A stretch of 64,000 nt of DNA, taken from the NCBI RefSeq assembly GCF_034190915.1, contig NW_026947506.1:10725501-10789500 (forward strand). The letters run 5' to 3'. Below, piece after piece: positions 23,434-34,671 of the stretch (the stretch's first letter is position 1; every line of letters starts with the position of its first letter). The translations under genes were made by a program, and so were the position numbers. The stretch comes from Cavia porcellus. Lineage: Eukaryota; Chordata; Mammalia; Rodentia; Caviidae. The notes beneath the pieces were generated by a model that saw only the letters and a program-made list of their open reading frames with translations, searched no databases and had not been told where the DNA came from.

Positions 23434-23530
23434 TTTCATATGCATATATTTCATATGCACCAAATATTTCATATATTTATATTTCGTATATAAAATATAT
23501 TTCATATGCACCATAATTTCATATGCAAGT
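23434..23530 (+). repeat. TTTCATATGCA degenerate tandem repeat
   Basis: Five or so variants of TTTCATATGCA(CCA) interspersed with ATATTTATATTTCGTATATA-type AT-rich filler; a local degenerate tandem array. Confidence 0.7.
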
Positions 23531-23735
23531 GTGCCTATATTGTTACACTCTCAAAAGCACAAAATATTGTCGTTTATTAATTTTTGTCCTACAAACACAC
23601 AGAAATCTGAGTACCCTAATTCACTCTCCTCTGTAGGTACTATCTCTTTTTAGTTTGACCAGTTGGGTTTCTTTTCCTAACAATGGCACAATCACATCCA
23701 AGACCATTTTCTACTGGGACTTTTATTTTTCTCAT

Positions 23736-23885
23736 TTTTTTTTTTTTTTGAGACAGGGTCTTGCTGTGCAGTTCAGGCTGGCCTTGAGCTCACTTTGTAG
23801 CCTAGGCTGGTCTCGAACTCGCAACGATCCTCCTGCCTCAGCCTCCCGAGTGCTGGGATTACAGGCGTGAGCCACCACGCCCGGC
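23736..23885 (-). mobile_element. B1 SINE, nearly full length
   Basis: TTTGAGACAGGGTCTTGC through CCACCACGCCCGGC on the plus strand; target duplication TATTTTTCTCAT at 23,724-23,735 and 23,886-23,897. Confidence 0.92.
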
Positions 23886-24269
23886 TATTTTTCTCATATT
23901 TTTAAGCACTCGCTGTATTTGTTAACTATGATGCTGGTAATATTTTCTCAGAGTCTGTGGTCATATAAAATGTTTTAGTTTTAATGTGTTTTTTAATTTT
24001 ATTTTTATGGCTTCTAAATTTCTAAATTAGACAACTATATTAAATTACAGATGATATGTTAATGTATGTTTGATTAAATATTTCAAAGAACACAAAGTAA
24101 AATTTGGCCTTATCATACCAATACCATATCATCCTCAAATAGAACTACAGTTAAAGTTTCTGTATTACCTCTGTTTATCAGGTCTTTTTGAATGCATACA
24201 ATGCATATGTATAAATACGAAAGAATAGCTTTTTAAAAATATAAATAAGACTATAACATACTGGTTTTC

Positions 24270-24595
24270 TTTTTTTTATTTTAAAGAGGGTAAAATGAAA
24301 CAACAAAACAGATCATAAGGAAACAATTTTAAGAAACACAGATTTCAAAGCAAGACCACTGGAGATCTTCACTGTCTGTCATATTGTCTCTTGTTTTCTT
24401 CCAAATAGTTGTCCACATCTTCACACACAGTGAATACATATTGAACAATATAGTACTAAACTAATCAGAACAGGATGATGAAGGCATTTTAGGTCTTCAA
24501 AACCAGGCAATAGGGAAGTCAACAATGGCTACCATAATGTCTCTCGTTCTCTTTGAAATAGCTGTCCATATCTTTACACAACATACTGATTTTCC
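24270..24595 (-). mobile_element. unclassified ~150-bp-module element, third copy
   Basis: Reversed relative of 2537-3753: two modules with a 152-base step (TTCAAA at 24,344 and 24,496), each with a CATATTGTCTCTTG or CATAATGTCTCTCG core followed by AATAGTTGTCCACATC or AATAGCTGTCCATATC. On the minus strand the 3' side reads TTTTACCCTCTTTAAAATAA, matching the junction in the first copy. No target duplication was found. Confidence 0.6.
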
Positions 24596-24929
24596 AAAAC
24601 TTGCTTTCATTGTTTTTGAGGTGCTGGGGAGCCTCTCACGTGCTGGCCTAAAATTTTCCTGCCTCAGTGCTCAGCGCCACCCAGCCACACAGCCCTGCTG
24701 TGTTTAACCCGAGGTGTGACAGGGCTGTTGCTGCTGCTGACTCACAATTCTGCCTCATTGTTTTGCATCGGTACACAACTCTAGTGATAGTATTCTCACA
24801 CCAATTTACATTCTTCAAATACCTCACTCATGCAAACCACACAGTGAACATCCTCACAAGTAAGAAATTGACTCCAACAGGTATACATCCTTATTAAACT
24901 TGTAATTCTTTGAATGTCTCCTCTTTGAT

Positions 24930-25965
<1,036 letters not shown>

Positions 25966-25969
25966 TCTT

Positions 25970-26815
25970 GCTCACCTTCCCAGAACAGAGCCTTCAGGAG
26001 AATTGGGCCTTGGAATTGACACCTCTGTTTCAAAGTAGCCTTCAGAAATTGAAGGAAAATTTTAAGAATTCAAATGTTCACTATGTTAAAACACTGAAAA
26101 TGGAAGTTTTACTTGGAGTAATGCCCTATTCTATGTAACCTTAGTAAAATTTTCAATGATCCCATTTATGAGTCCTGCTAAGAAAAGATGGCAAAACTAA
26201 AGAGATTTAGGCTTCTAAATAATAGAAAAAGCATAAATATTACATTTTTTTTAAATACAACAAGCCCCTAAGAAATTGGTCTCCTAGGAACATGACACAG
26301 GAAATAGCCAAAAAATAAAGATGGGACAGTGATGCTGAAAACAAAATTTGGAAGAAAACCAAGTATCACGAAGCAAACCAGGAGAACTGAACAAATCCCG
26401 GTAGACATTTGAGAATATGACAGTGTCTCCCAAAACTGAAAATAACTTCTCTATGAGAATCTTAACAATGACCTGACACTTTAATAAGGGAGGGAAAAAA
26501 CAAACAGATTCAGGAATGAGAACAGTTCTTAGGCCAACAACATTTTTACTGTAAAAATATAAACTTTAACACATATAAAAATGAAATTCCAGTCAAAGGT
26601 GACCTATACAGTTTTTCTCTAGCTGCTTAAAAACTGTAGGTACCATCACAGATGGCACATTGACATGAGAAATACATGTGACTCTCATCTATGTCTCCAA
26701 AGCCTGAAAACATTCCTGCTAACCTAGCAATTCCTCTAAGAATATATTCTCTAGATTTACTTCTCTAGATTTACTTATGAGCAAATCCATGCATATAAAA
26801 ACAATCATTGCAACA
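25970..26815. other. no gene recognised
   Basis: AT-rich DNA. A 14-15 base piece (TTCTCTAGATTTACTT) is repeated in tandem near 26,748-26,776. Nothing else was assigned. Confidence 0.35.
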
Positions 26816-26919
26816 CTGTTCATAGTTGTATTTTGTTTTGTTGGGTATTTTGGTGTTTGATTTTGTTTTTTTGTTTTTGAGGGACTTTGTTATTGCTTTG
26901 TGTTTTGAATTTTTTGTTT

Positions 26920-27066
26920 TGTTTTTTGAGACAGGGTCTTGTGTGCAATCAAGGCTGGCTTTGAACTCACTATGTAGCCCAGGCTCACCTTGAACTCTTG
27001 GTGATCCTCCTGCCTCAGCCCCATATGTGTTGGGATTACAAATATGCACCATCATGCCCACCCTGC
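26920..27066 (-). mobile_element. B1 SINE
   Basis: TTTTGAGACAGGGTCTTG to CACCATCATGCCCACCC on the plus strand; imperfect target duplication TCATAGTT(G/A)(T/C)A at 26,820-26,830 and 27,067-27,077. Confidence 0.85.
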
Positions 27067-27094
27067 TCATAGTTACAAGTTTACCAAATAGAGC

Positions 27095-27425
27095 TGATTA
27101 TAGTCAGCTCTCCATATCCTCAGGTTCCACATCTACTGATTCAAACAACTGCAGAACAAAAATTATAAAAATTGCATCTGTATTGAACACGTGCAGAATT
27201 TTTCTTGTCGTTATTCCCTTCATAATACACTATAACTATTTATAATGAATTAGGTATAATAAGTAATCTAGGCATGATTTAAAGAATACAGGGGGATGTC
27301 AGTAAATAATATGCAAATTATCACATTATTTATATGAAGGACCTGAGCATCTGCGGATTTTAGTATTGAGGAGAGGGGTTGTGGTCCTGGGATCAATGCC
27401 CTGAAGATACCAGGGCACAACTGTA
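27095..27425 (+). mobile_element. Tigger-type DNA transposon fragment
   Basis: TCAGCTCTCCATATCCTCAG at the left, GGTATAATAAGTAATCTAGG inside, ATCTGCGGATTTTAGTATTG and ACCAGGGCACAACTGTAC at the right: the non-autonomous mariner/Tigger pattern with near-inverted ends. No transposase frame. Confidence 0.7.
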
Positions 27426-27429
27426 CATA

Positions 27430-28330
27430 AATTACAATACATCTACAAAAAAGGAACCCATGCAGGGGTTAAAAAGAAAATGGCAGCTCTAGCGATATGA
27501 AGAGATTTCCAAAATATGAGTAATAAAAGTAAGATATAGGACAATATGCTAGCATGTACTTGTAAAAAAATGAACAAATATATTTGCACAAAGCATACTG
27601 CTTGCCTGGAGATTTCCCCAAGAAACTTGTACAGAATGCCTTTGGGGAAAGAAACTGATCAGAAAGGGTTATGAAGGAGAGCACATACCATGTGAACCAC
27701 CTGAATTTTGCACCATAAGCATTTGTAAAATGCTTCTAATATTCTAACAAATAGCGGGAAATATGCAAAAAAAGAAAAATATCATAAAACACTAATTGAT
27801 TGTAAAGTATATATGGAAACATTTATTATTCTCTAAGTGGATAAAAGAGGAAAAAGGAAAAAAATAAATGGATAAGAAGAATCAGAGGAAACATCTAGTT
27901 TTTATTATACCTAAGTTGTAAACATACCAAATAATAGTCAAATTTTTTTTAAAATTCAAAAAGGCCCAAAACAATAATGGGCTCCTAGCATTATTCTATA
28001 AAGAATCTACACAAGAACGTGGGGTGTGAGAGAAATTAAACAGCAAGAAAGAATTGCATCAAACAATTCAAAAACATCCTTTCACCTCCTGTAAAGCAGA
28101 TTTTTTATCTCATAAATTTCTGTGAAATACAGTTACAAAGTTCCGCCTGAAAATGCTGTAGGCAAACACAGAATTTTAGGAAATACTGGCAGAGAGATAT
28201 TTTAGGTGAGAGAATTATTAATGCTTAAATATTTAGAAATGAATTTTGACACTGGAGAAATGACTTACAGAAATATTGCAACGTATTCAGAAAAAAAAAT
28301 AAGAGCAAAGAGGTACAGTAAAGAAAAAAA
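27430..28330. other. no gene recognised
   Basis: A-rich DNA, possibly worn L1 sequence, with only low-complexity open frames. Confidence 0.35.
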
Positions 28331-28337
28331 GATACAT

Positions 28338-28415
28338 CAGGAGCTGGGATGTAGCTCAGCAGTGAGCGCTTGGCTAGCATCACTGAGGCCCTGTATTCTA
28401 TCACCAGCACCATGA
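28338..28415 (+). repeat. old ID-type SINE
   Basis: GGAGCTGGGATGTAGCTCAG then TCTATCACCAGCACCATG: an older subfamily ending in CACCAGCACC rather than GGTACCGATA. Confidence 0.65.
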
Positions 28416-28640
28416 AAGAAAAAACAAGTATGAGAAAAGAGAAGAAAATGCTTTTCCATCAATTTGTCTGCCAAAAATAGCAATTACCTGATAGGAGGCT
28501 ATGCTGGTATCTGGAGTCTGTCACTGCCATGACAAAGTAGTTTATAGTCACTTAACATGCAAATGTGAGCGAATTTGGAAGGAATTAAGAATGGACAGAT
28601 GGTGAAAAGAAACAGGATAATCTGATAAAACTAAGGAGAC

Positions 28641-28724
28641 CCTGCAGTGGCATAGCTCAGTAGCAGAGTGCATGCTTGGAATCCGCAAGGCCTGGATTCA
28701 ACCCCCAGCACCAAAACAACAAAG
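28641..28724 (+). repeat. old ID-type SINE
   Basis: CAGTGGCATAGCTCAGTAGC, GGATTCAACCCCCAGCACC and an A-rich tail; diverged. Confidence 0.65.
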
Positions 28725-28729
28725 AAACA

Positions 28730-29290
28730 AACAGACGATTTCAGAGCAGTCTTGGACCTGAGGCCTGATGGAAGGGAACCATGGTCCATAGGACAGCAAA
28801 GAATGAGGAACAAAGAGCACGTTGTTTGGCATGAGGATGACACCTACAAAGGGAAGCCTCAGCGTACAGGAGGCCCTAGCCTCACACTTCCCAGCACCCC
28901 AGCAAAAACCTTTTTAAAGACAAAACCAGAGTCCAGATGAGCTCACTGAGATGAGTGTCCTGCTAAAGCACCAGCTCTGCAGTGTCCTCCTGTGAGCTGC
29001 CAGAGAGGCGCCAGCCTCATTCAGGGCCGAGTGAGGTAGAAATGCGCACTTCATGCAGAGCTCGACTCCTTGCTCCAACTCAGAGACTGTGAGTTTGGCA
29101 GACAGAAGCCCTGTGAATGTGAAATAAAAGGAAACTGACTACAGCTGCGAGCAAGGGAGTCACCCAGACCTGAGTGTGACCTGGAGGTTCTGCAGGGATG
29201 CAGATGGCCAGGTGCCCTACAGGGAGTACCAAGATGTCCAGAGTTTAGGGTAGCACAAGTTAGGGTTAGGAAGGCTGTCCAAAAACTGGG
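28730..29290. other. no recognised feature
   Basis: Intergenic DNA without recognisable motif. Confidence 0.35.
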
Positions 29291-29294
29291 TCCT

Positions 29295-29348
29295 CCTATC
29301 AGGGCCAGCCTGAACTATATAATGAGACCCTGACTCAAAAAGCCAAAA
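29295..29348 (+). repeat. B1 3' fragment
   Basis: GGCCAGCCTGAACTATATAA then GAGACCCTGACTCAAAAAG. Confidence 0.6.
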
Positions 29349-29544
29349 AGAAGAAGGTTCTTCTTATAGGTAAGAGGCTCCTGTTTTGGGAGGCAGGTAA
29401 GTTCTGACATGCAGACACTGAAGATCTGAGCTCACACACCCAGCAAAGCTGCTCTCTTAAATTCAACACTGACATTTTTGAGAGATGGAAGGATTTTAAA
29501 CAGCCTCTAAACCTGTGCTTCAAAAATAATAATTTAAAAGAAGG

Positions 29545-29712
29545 ATAAACTGGAGACTGTTACAGGTAAATGGATGCAACTTGAGACCATATTCGTAAGT
29601 GAAATAAGACACACGTGTAAACATCACACTGTCATACTAGCATGAGAAGCTGAAAAAAGATATGTATTTACATATATATGTATATTTAAAAATAGTTAAG
29701 ATAGAAAAAACA
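29545..29712 (+). mobile_element. L1 3' UTR fragment
   Basis: GGTAAATGGATGCAACTTGA, GTGAAATAAGACACACG and the ATATGTATATTTAAAAATAG end match the 3' part of the L1 at 38,240-38,370. Confidence 0.75.
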
Positions 29713-29721
29713 ATAATTTAA

Positions 29722-29866
29722 ACCAAACATGGCGCATGCCTGTAATCCTAGCACTTGGGTGGTGGGCGCAGAAGAATTGCCATGAGTTCAAGGCCAGTAT
29801 GGGCTGTATAGTGAGTTCATAGCCAGCCTGAACTACCTAGTGAGACTCGGCCTCAAAAATAAAATA
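29722..29866 (+). mobile_element. B1 SINE
   Basis: CATGGCGCATGCCTGTAATC ... GAGACTCGGCCTCAAAAATA (pieces). Confidence 0.85.
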
Positions 29867-29871
29867 AAATA

Positions 29872-30022
29872 AAAGCTGGGCATGGTGGCACGTGCCTGAA
29901 ACCCCAGCACGGAGGAGGCTGAGGCAGAAGGGTTGTTGAGTGTTCAAAACCAGCCTGGGCTACAAACTGAGCTCAAGGCCAGCCTGAACTGCATAGCGAG
30001 GCCCTGTCTCAAAAAAAAGACC
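29872..30022 (+). mobile_element. B1 SINE
   Basis: GCTGGGCATGGTGGCACGTG to AGGCCCTGTCTCAAAAAAAA (pieces); it lies head-to-tail in the A-rich tail of the preceding B1, a common SINE target. Confidence 0.88.
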
Positions 30023-30029
30023 AAGATAA

Positions 30030-31930
30030 ATACGTAAATACAATAATTTAAGATTTTTAATTATCACAGATCATGTGTCCTATGGAACACAAAGTTGTCC
30101 ATTAGACCAATTCTGAGTTAAAGAAAAAAAATCATCTCTACCCACAAATGTCTCCACTCCACCCAGGTAAAGGCCATAGCCGCACCCGCAAATGTCAGTA
30201 TCCCTGAAAAACTAACCTGACCCTGTTCAGCCAGGAGCCACTGTTTACACCACTGATTGAGGCCTAAACCAGGACGTCTTTGCTGGAGAAAAAAAGAGGC
30301 TTGAGGTCAGCTTCCGATAGGCCAGGCTCTGTTCATGGAATGAGACAGCTGGAAGGCCAGCAGGGGTGAGGGGAAGTTGTGACCCCTCCTTTCAGCCAGG
30401 CTACACCACCCACCTGTGTCTCCCAGCATTTAAATCTTGCTCCTTCGGTGGGCCTCGTCTCTCCATGCAGACAGCTTTGAGGCCTCGTCAGAAAGGTCGT
30501 CTTCTTTTTCAGTCCTGCCCTCTACCACCATCCCTCTGGAAACTCACACTTCATTTTCTTCACCTGCTTTCTCACTACCAGGCAGGTAGTTATGGTCAGG
30601 ATCCTCTCTGATGTGAGCTGCAGGAGGGTAGATACCATGGGACTAAATGGTGTCTCCCTAGCCTGGAGCTGCCCAACACAAACAAGTGTTCAAAAAACAA
30701 ACTGAAAGGCATGGCAGTGATACCAGCTTTCTCCTAGAATTTATGGGGAGAATAGTCTGACTCTGGGGCAGAATATTTTAAAAAGAGGAAAAAATGTTTA
30801 AATGCTTTCCAAAATAACAATATGTAATAGATACAGTGCCACATCCTAAATGTACATCATAGCTGAATTTTCACAATAACTTTATAGGTATGAGGTTTCA
30901 GATGGGGTGTGAGGGGCTGGGGCCTCCCGTGAAAAAAACCCTCCATTTATCCAGCTCTTTGCCATCATCAGGGAAAAATGAAGCAGAGAGGGGCTAACTC
31001 CAGGCTGAAAGCTTCTGGAGAGAAACAGGGAAATCAGGTCTGGTAGAGAAAGAGAAAGACAGAAATAAACGTGTGAAACAAAGGTTTATTTATAATAACA
31101 GAATCACAGGGAAAGCAGCCAGGTGGAACGCTGGAAGACAGGAAGAACTTCCTCATGCTCATACTTACAGGGGTATGCTGGTCCCCAAAAATAACTGCTT
31201 CACTAGTTGGTGTTATCTGGGGTCTTAGCCTGTTTCTGGAGTAAGCTATGGGCACACAATAAATGCGTGCAAGGTTTCCTAAAGGCAACTTCCTCAAGGT
31301 CACCGTGCAAAGTGAGCCATGTGGTCATCTCTGTAAAGGGTCACAAGCTGCACAATTTCTTCAGCTTTAACTCATTGAGCACTCTTGACTTTACTTGGCA
31401 GAACTAAGCAGAACAGTCACAAGTTCTTTTATTTGATTCCAAGTTTAATCACTAATCTATAATATTCAAGCCATACAGTACACTTCACATAGTAACATAG
31501 GAATTATGGAGTCGGTATTAGCACCCACAAGGTTTAAAGGGGACCAGCAGGGAAGCAAAGTCAGATAATGCAGATATAAAAGTCACTGCAGGTATTCAAA
31601 GCATGTGAGTTCCATCAACAGGCAATTTCAGTGTTGGCCTGAAGTCGATGGTAGCTATGTCACAAACAGAACCAAAAAAATCTGTGCTGAGCTGGAGCCC
31701 CAAGAATAGTTTCTCTGCCTGGCTGTTTTGCTGGGAAGGTCTCACAGTGAGTGGCCAGGTGATGGGTCGACACTGCCACCGTACGTGCAGTCTGAGTACT
31801 CCTCTTTTGTGGGTCTCAGGTGAGAAGGATACGTTTATGTATGATCAGCTCAGATGGCTGGTTTTCCTGGTACGGTTTGATGTGCCCATTTATTGGCTTT
31901 CCCACTTTGGAAATCAAGTACCTAATACCT
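30030..31930. other. no gene recognised
   Basis: Anonymous intergenic DNA with worn repeats; open frames are short and without motif. Confidence 0.35.
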
Positions 31931-31934
31931 GCAA

Positions 31935-32245
31935 CTTAAAGTTGAAAATGGTATGTTTGGCTCACAGTTTCAGAGGTATCAGTTCATGGTTGTCTTGTTA
32001 CAAGGCAGAAATAGGGTGAAAGCTTGTAGGGGAGAGGAGAGCAAAGCTGCCTAATTCATGGCAACCAAGAAACAGAACAGATGAGCAGTACCAGAGGAAA
32101 GGTCAGGGACTAGATGTAGACCCCAAAGTCACACTTTCATGATCCACCCAGATACACCCATAAGAATGTTTTACTAATGCCTTAGCCAGCTCCCAAGCCA
32201 GGTAACCATCACACTCATGCATCCATGTGCTCCTGATTTGATTCA
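31935..32245 (-). mobile_element. MaLR-like LTR fragment
   Basis: TTTGGCTCACAGTTTCAGAG and GTTCATGGTTGTCTTG on the plus strand and a GACCCCAAAGTCACAC region resemble reversed MaLR LTRs elsewhere in the window (compare 45,805-46,120 and 62,890-63,230). Confidence 0.45.
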
Positions 32246-32679
32246 AGAAGTTAATTTTATTGGAATACATTGTTTTATCAACTTTTGCTCGTGATAGATA
32301 GCAATCGTTTTCTTGTACAAACAAGAGGTAAAAATTTTCTACCTTGGCATTTATACTCAAAGTGGAGTAACTCAGGCCAAACTGTTGTTTAGTCATAGCC
32401 TGAAAGCTACTGTTCTTTATAACACAGAATAACTCAGGGAAGAACACAGCCTGCTTGCCACCCACACCCAAAAATATGTGTTTCTGATTCCACTAGGACT
32501 TTTTGTTTGAAACAAACTTTCCCAGAAAGGGGTATTTGCTTCCCAATTTCACCATGATTGGCCTGTGTGTCACTAAGTGCAAGTCACTATTCTGGTTGCT
32601 AAAGAGAAGGCAGCTGGCAGGAATTCCCTCCTTGGCTGAACTCTAGTCAGGCTCTAGATTCTTTTTGCTTATACCTGGC

Positions 32680-33008
32680 TAACTAGTAACATGTAACTAT
32701 CACTAATTAGTTGTGGGTAATTAGTAGGTGGTAACTAGTTGGAGCTAACTAGTTATTAGTAACTGGTTGTGGGCAGTGACTAAGTGCTAACTTGTAAGTA
32801 GTAACTGGAAACTAGTGATGGTTAACTAGTAACTGAGAAGTAACAGGTTAAAAAAAAAGAAGTAACAGGTAACTACTGATGATTAACTACTTGTGAGTAA
32901 TTAGTAATTGCTAAGAAGTTGTGGGTAACTCAATATTTAGCAATGGTTAAGTAGTAATCAGTAACTAGCCATGTCTAATAGTTGTGGGTAACTAGCAATG
33001 GGTAAGTT
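32680..33008 (+). repeat. degenerate TAACTAGT-type minisatellite
   Basis: More than twenty variants of (G)GTAACTAGT(A/T), with GTTGTGGGTAACTAG and ACTAGTGATGGTTAACTAG as recurring larger blocks, fill about 320 bases. Repeat length is irregular, so copies have diverged. An A8 run lies near 32,850. Confidence 0.85.
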
Positions 33009-33253
33009 TTGACAGCTTCTCCTTGGATAGAGGACTAATAGCTAGAATACATAGAAAAAATAAATATTAGATACTTCAAGTCAAAAACTGGGCAACTTAA
33101 ATGAATAGACACCTCTCAGAAGAAGTGCACATGGCCAATAAATATATGACAAAATGTTCAACATCTCTGAACATTAGAGAAACTCACAGTAAAACAACAC
33201 TGAGATTGCGTCCTCCTCCAGAAAGAATGGCCATCACCAAGAAATCAAATACC

Positions 33254-33414
33254 AGACTCGGCGTGGTGGCTCATGTCTGTCATCCCAGCACTCAGGAGGC
33301 TGAGGCAGGAGAACAGTTGCCAGTTTGAGACCAGCCTGGGCTACAAAGTAAGCTCAAGGCCAGCCTGAACCGCATACAGAGACCCTAGCTCAAAAAGACA
33401 AAATAAAAGAAAGA
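33254..33414 (+). mobile_element. B1 SINE in L1
   Basis: GACTCGGCGTGGTGGCTCAT to AGACCCTAGCTCAAAAAG. The flanks repeat A(A/G)ATCAAATACCA (about 33,241 and 33,418). Confidence 0.88.
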
Positions 33415-33845
33415 AAGAGATCAAATACCAAAAAATGCTGGAGAGACTATGAGGAAAAAGGAACATTTTACATATTTAGTGAGAATGTAATCTAGCACGA
33501 CCACTATAGAACTCAGTATGGAGATTTTAAAATCTAAAAATAAAAATCCATTTGCCCTAGATACTGCTTTTCTAGGCATTTTTCAAAAGTGTTAAAGACA
33601 TATTACAGTGATACATGTAGGAAATGGCATAGATATCTCTCAACAGATTAACTGATGAAGAAAGTGTTATATTTGCACACAATGGACTATTACTCGTATA
33701 AAGAATGATTTTGTGTCATTTTTGGAAAATGGATGCACTTTAGGACCACAAAGTCAAGTGGAATGAATCAACACACAAACTTAAACAGTGCATGATTTCT
33801 CTCATGTGAGAAATTCAAAGCAGAAATAAATAGAAGAACAAAATG

Positions 33846-33998
33846 GCCAGGTGTGGTGACACATGCCTGTAATCTCAGCCCTCAGGAGACTGAGGCAGGA
33901 GGATCATTTCGAGCTCAAGACCAGCCTGGGCTATAAAGTGAGCTCAAGGCCAGTCTGAATTGCATAGTGACACTCTGTCTCAAAAAGACCAAAAAAAG
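33846..33998 (+). mobile_element. B1 SINE in L1
   Basis: GCCAGGTGTGGTGACACATG to CACTCTGTCTCAAAAAGACC; target duplication AGAACAAAAT(A)G at 33,835-33,845 and 33,999-34,010. Confidence 0.9.
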
Positions 33999-34189
33999 AG
34001 AACAAAATAGGAAGATTTTTTGTAAATGGGAAGGGATCCAAGAGAGATGGGATGGAATGAAGGGAAAGTGGAAGTGAAAAAAATTAAGATGTGTTACGAA
34101 TATATATCCACTCCTCATGATGAAGGTAATCATAAAACATGCAATATGTAAAAATAAAAACTGCCCTATGTAAAAACAAAAATTTGGAA

Positions 34190-34665
34190 AAAAGAAAATA
34201 CAAATTTGAGAATTATGTTTTCTTAAAATTAATATATTTTATTAGTATTTAGTGTTTTTAGGTTTTAAAAAATAAGACAATAAGAAAAAGGTCCTTTTCT
34301 CTTCCCTTCAAAAGGATCCTCACAATGTGTGGTCCAGAGAACTGAGCAGCAGAGGCGGTCAAACTGTACACGTTAGAAATGCAACTTCAGTCAATTGACC
34401 TTAGTTACTCCTTTGGATTTCCTAAACTCAGATTACTTTTGGCTGTCCAGGCAGTGTGGAACACACATAGCATGAAAGGTTCAGCACATGTGATTAGCAT
34501 GCAGATGCTGATGGGCCGTGCATGAAATGATCTGTGTCCACCCTTGGTGTATAAGGCTGGACCTCTCTATTTTGAACTGAGAGGCCATAATGCTAAAATG
34601 TTCTTGGCTGAGCCTAAAATGTTCTTGGCTGAGACTGTCTGGGCAAACATCTAACATTGAATCCT
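34190..34665. other. intergenic; one small tandem duplication
   Basis: CCTAAAATGTTCTTGGCTGAG-type sequence occurs twice in succession at about 34,591-34,634. Nothing else was assigned. Confidence 0.4.
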
Positions 34666-34671
34666 GTGGAC

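Larger units (their letters stand above)
33020..34185 (+). mobile_element. L1 ORF2 3' end and 3' UTR, with two B1 insertions
   Basis: TTGGATAGAGGACTAATAGC, TGGGCAACTTAAATGAATAG, AACAACACTGAGATTGCG and AATGGATGCACTTTAGGACC are landmarks of the last part of L1 ORF2 and its 3' UTR. The L1 is heavily mutated. Confidence 0.8.

Noticed and set aside
23434..23530. CRISPR-like array
   Set aside because: Repeats are degenerate, without unique spacers of equal length, in a mammalian nuclear genome.
31034..31303. Small minus-strand open frame as a gene
   Set aside because: No motif or splice signals; sits in repeat-derived DNA.
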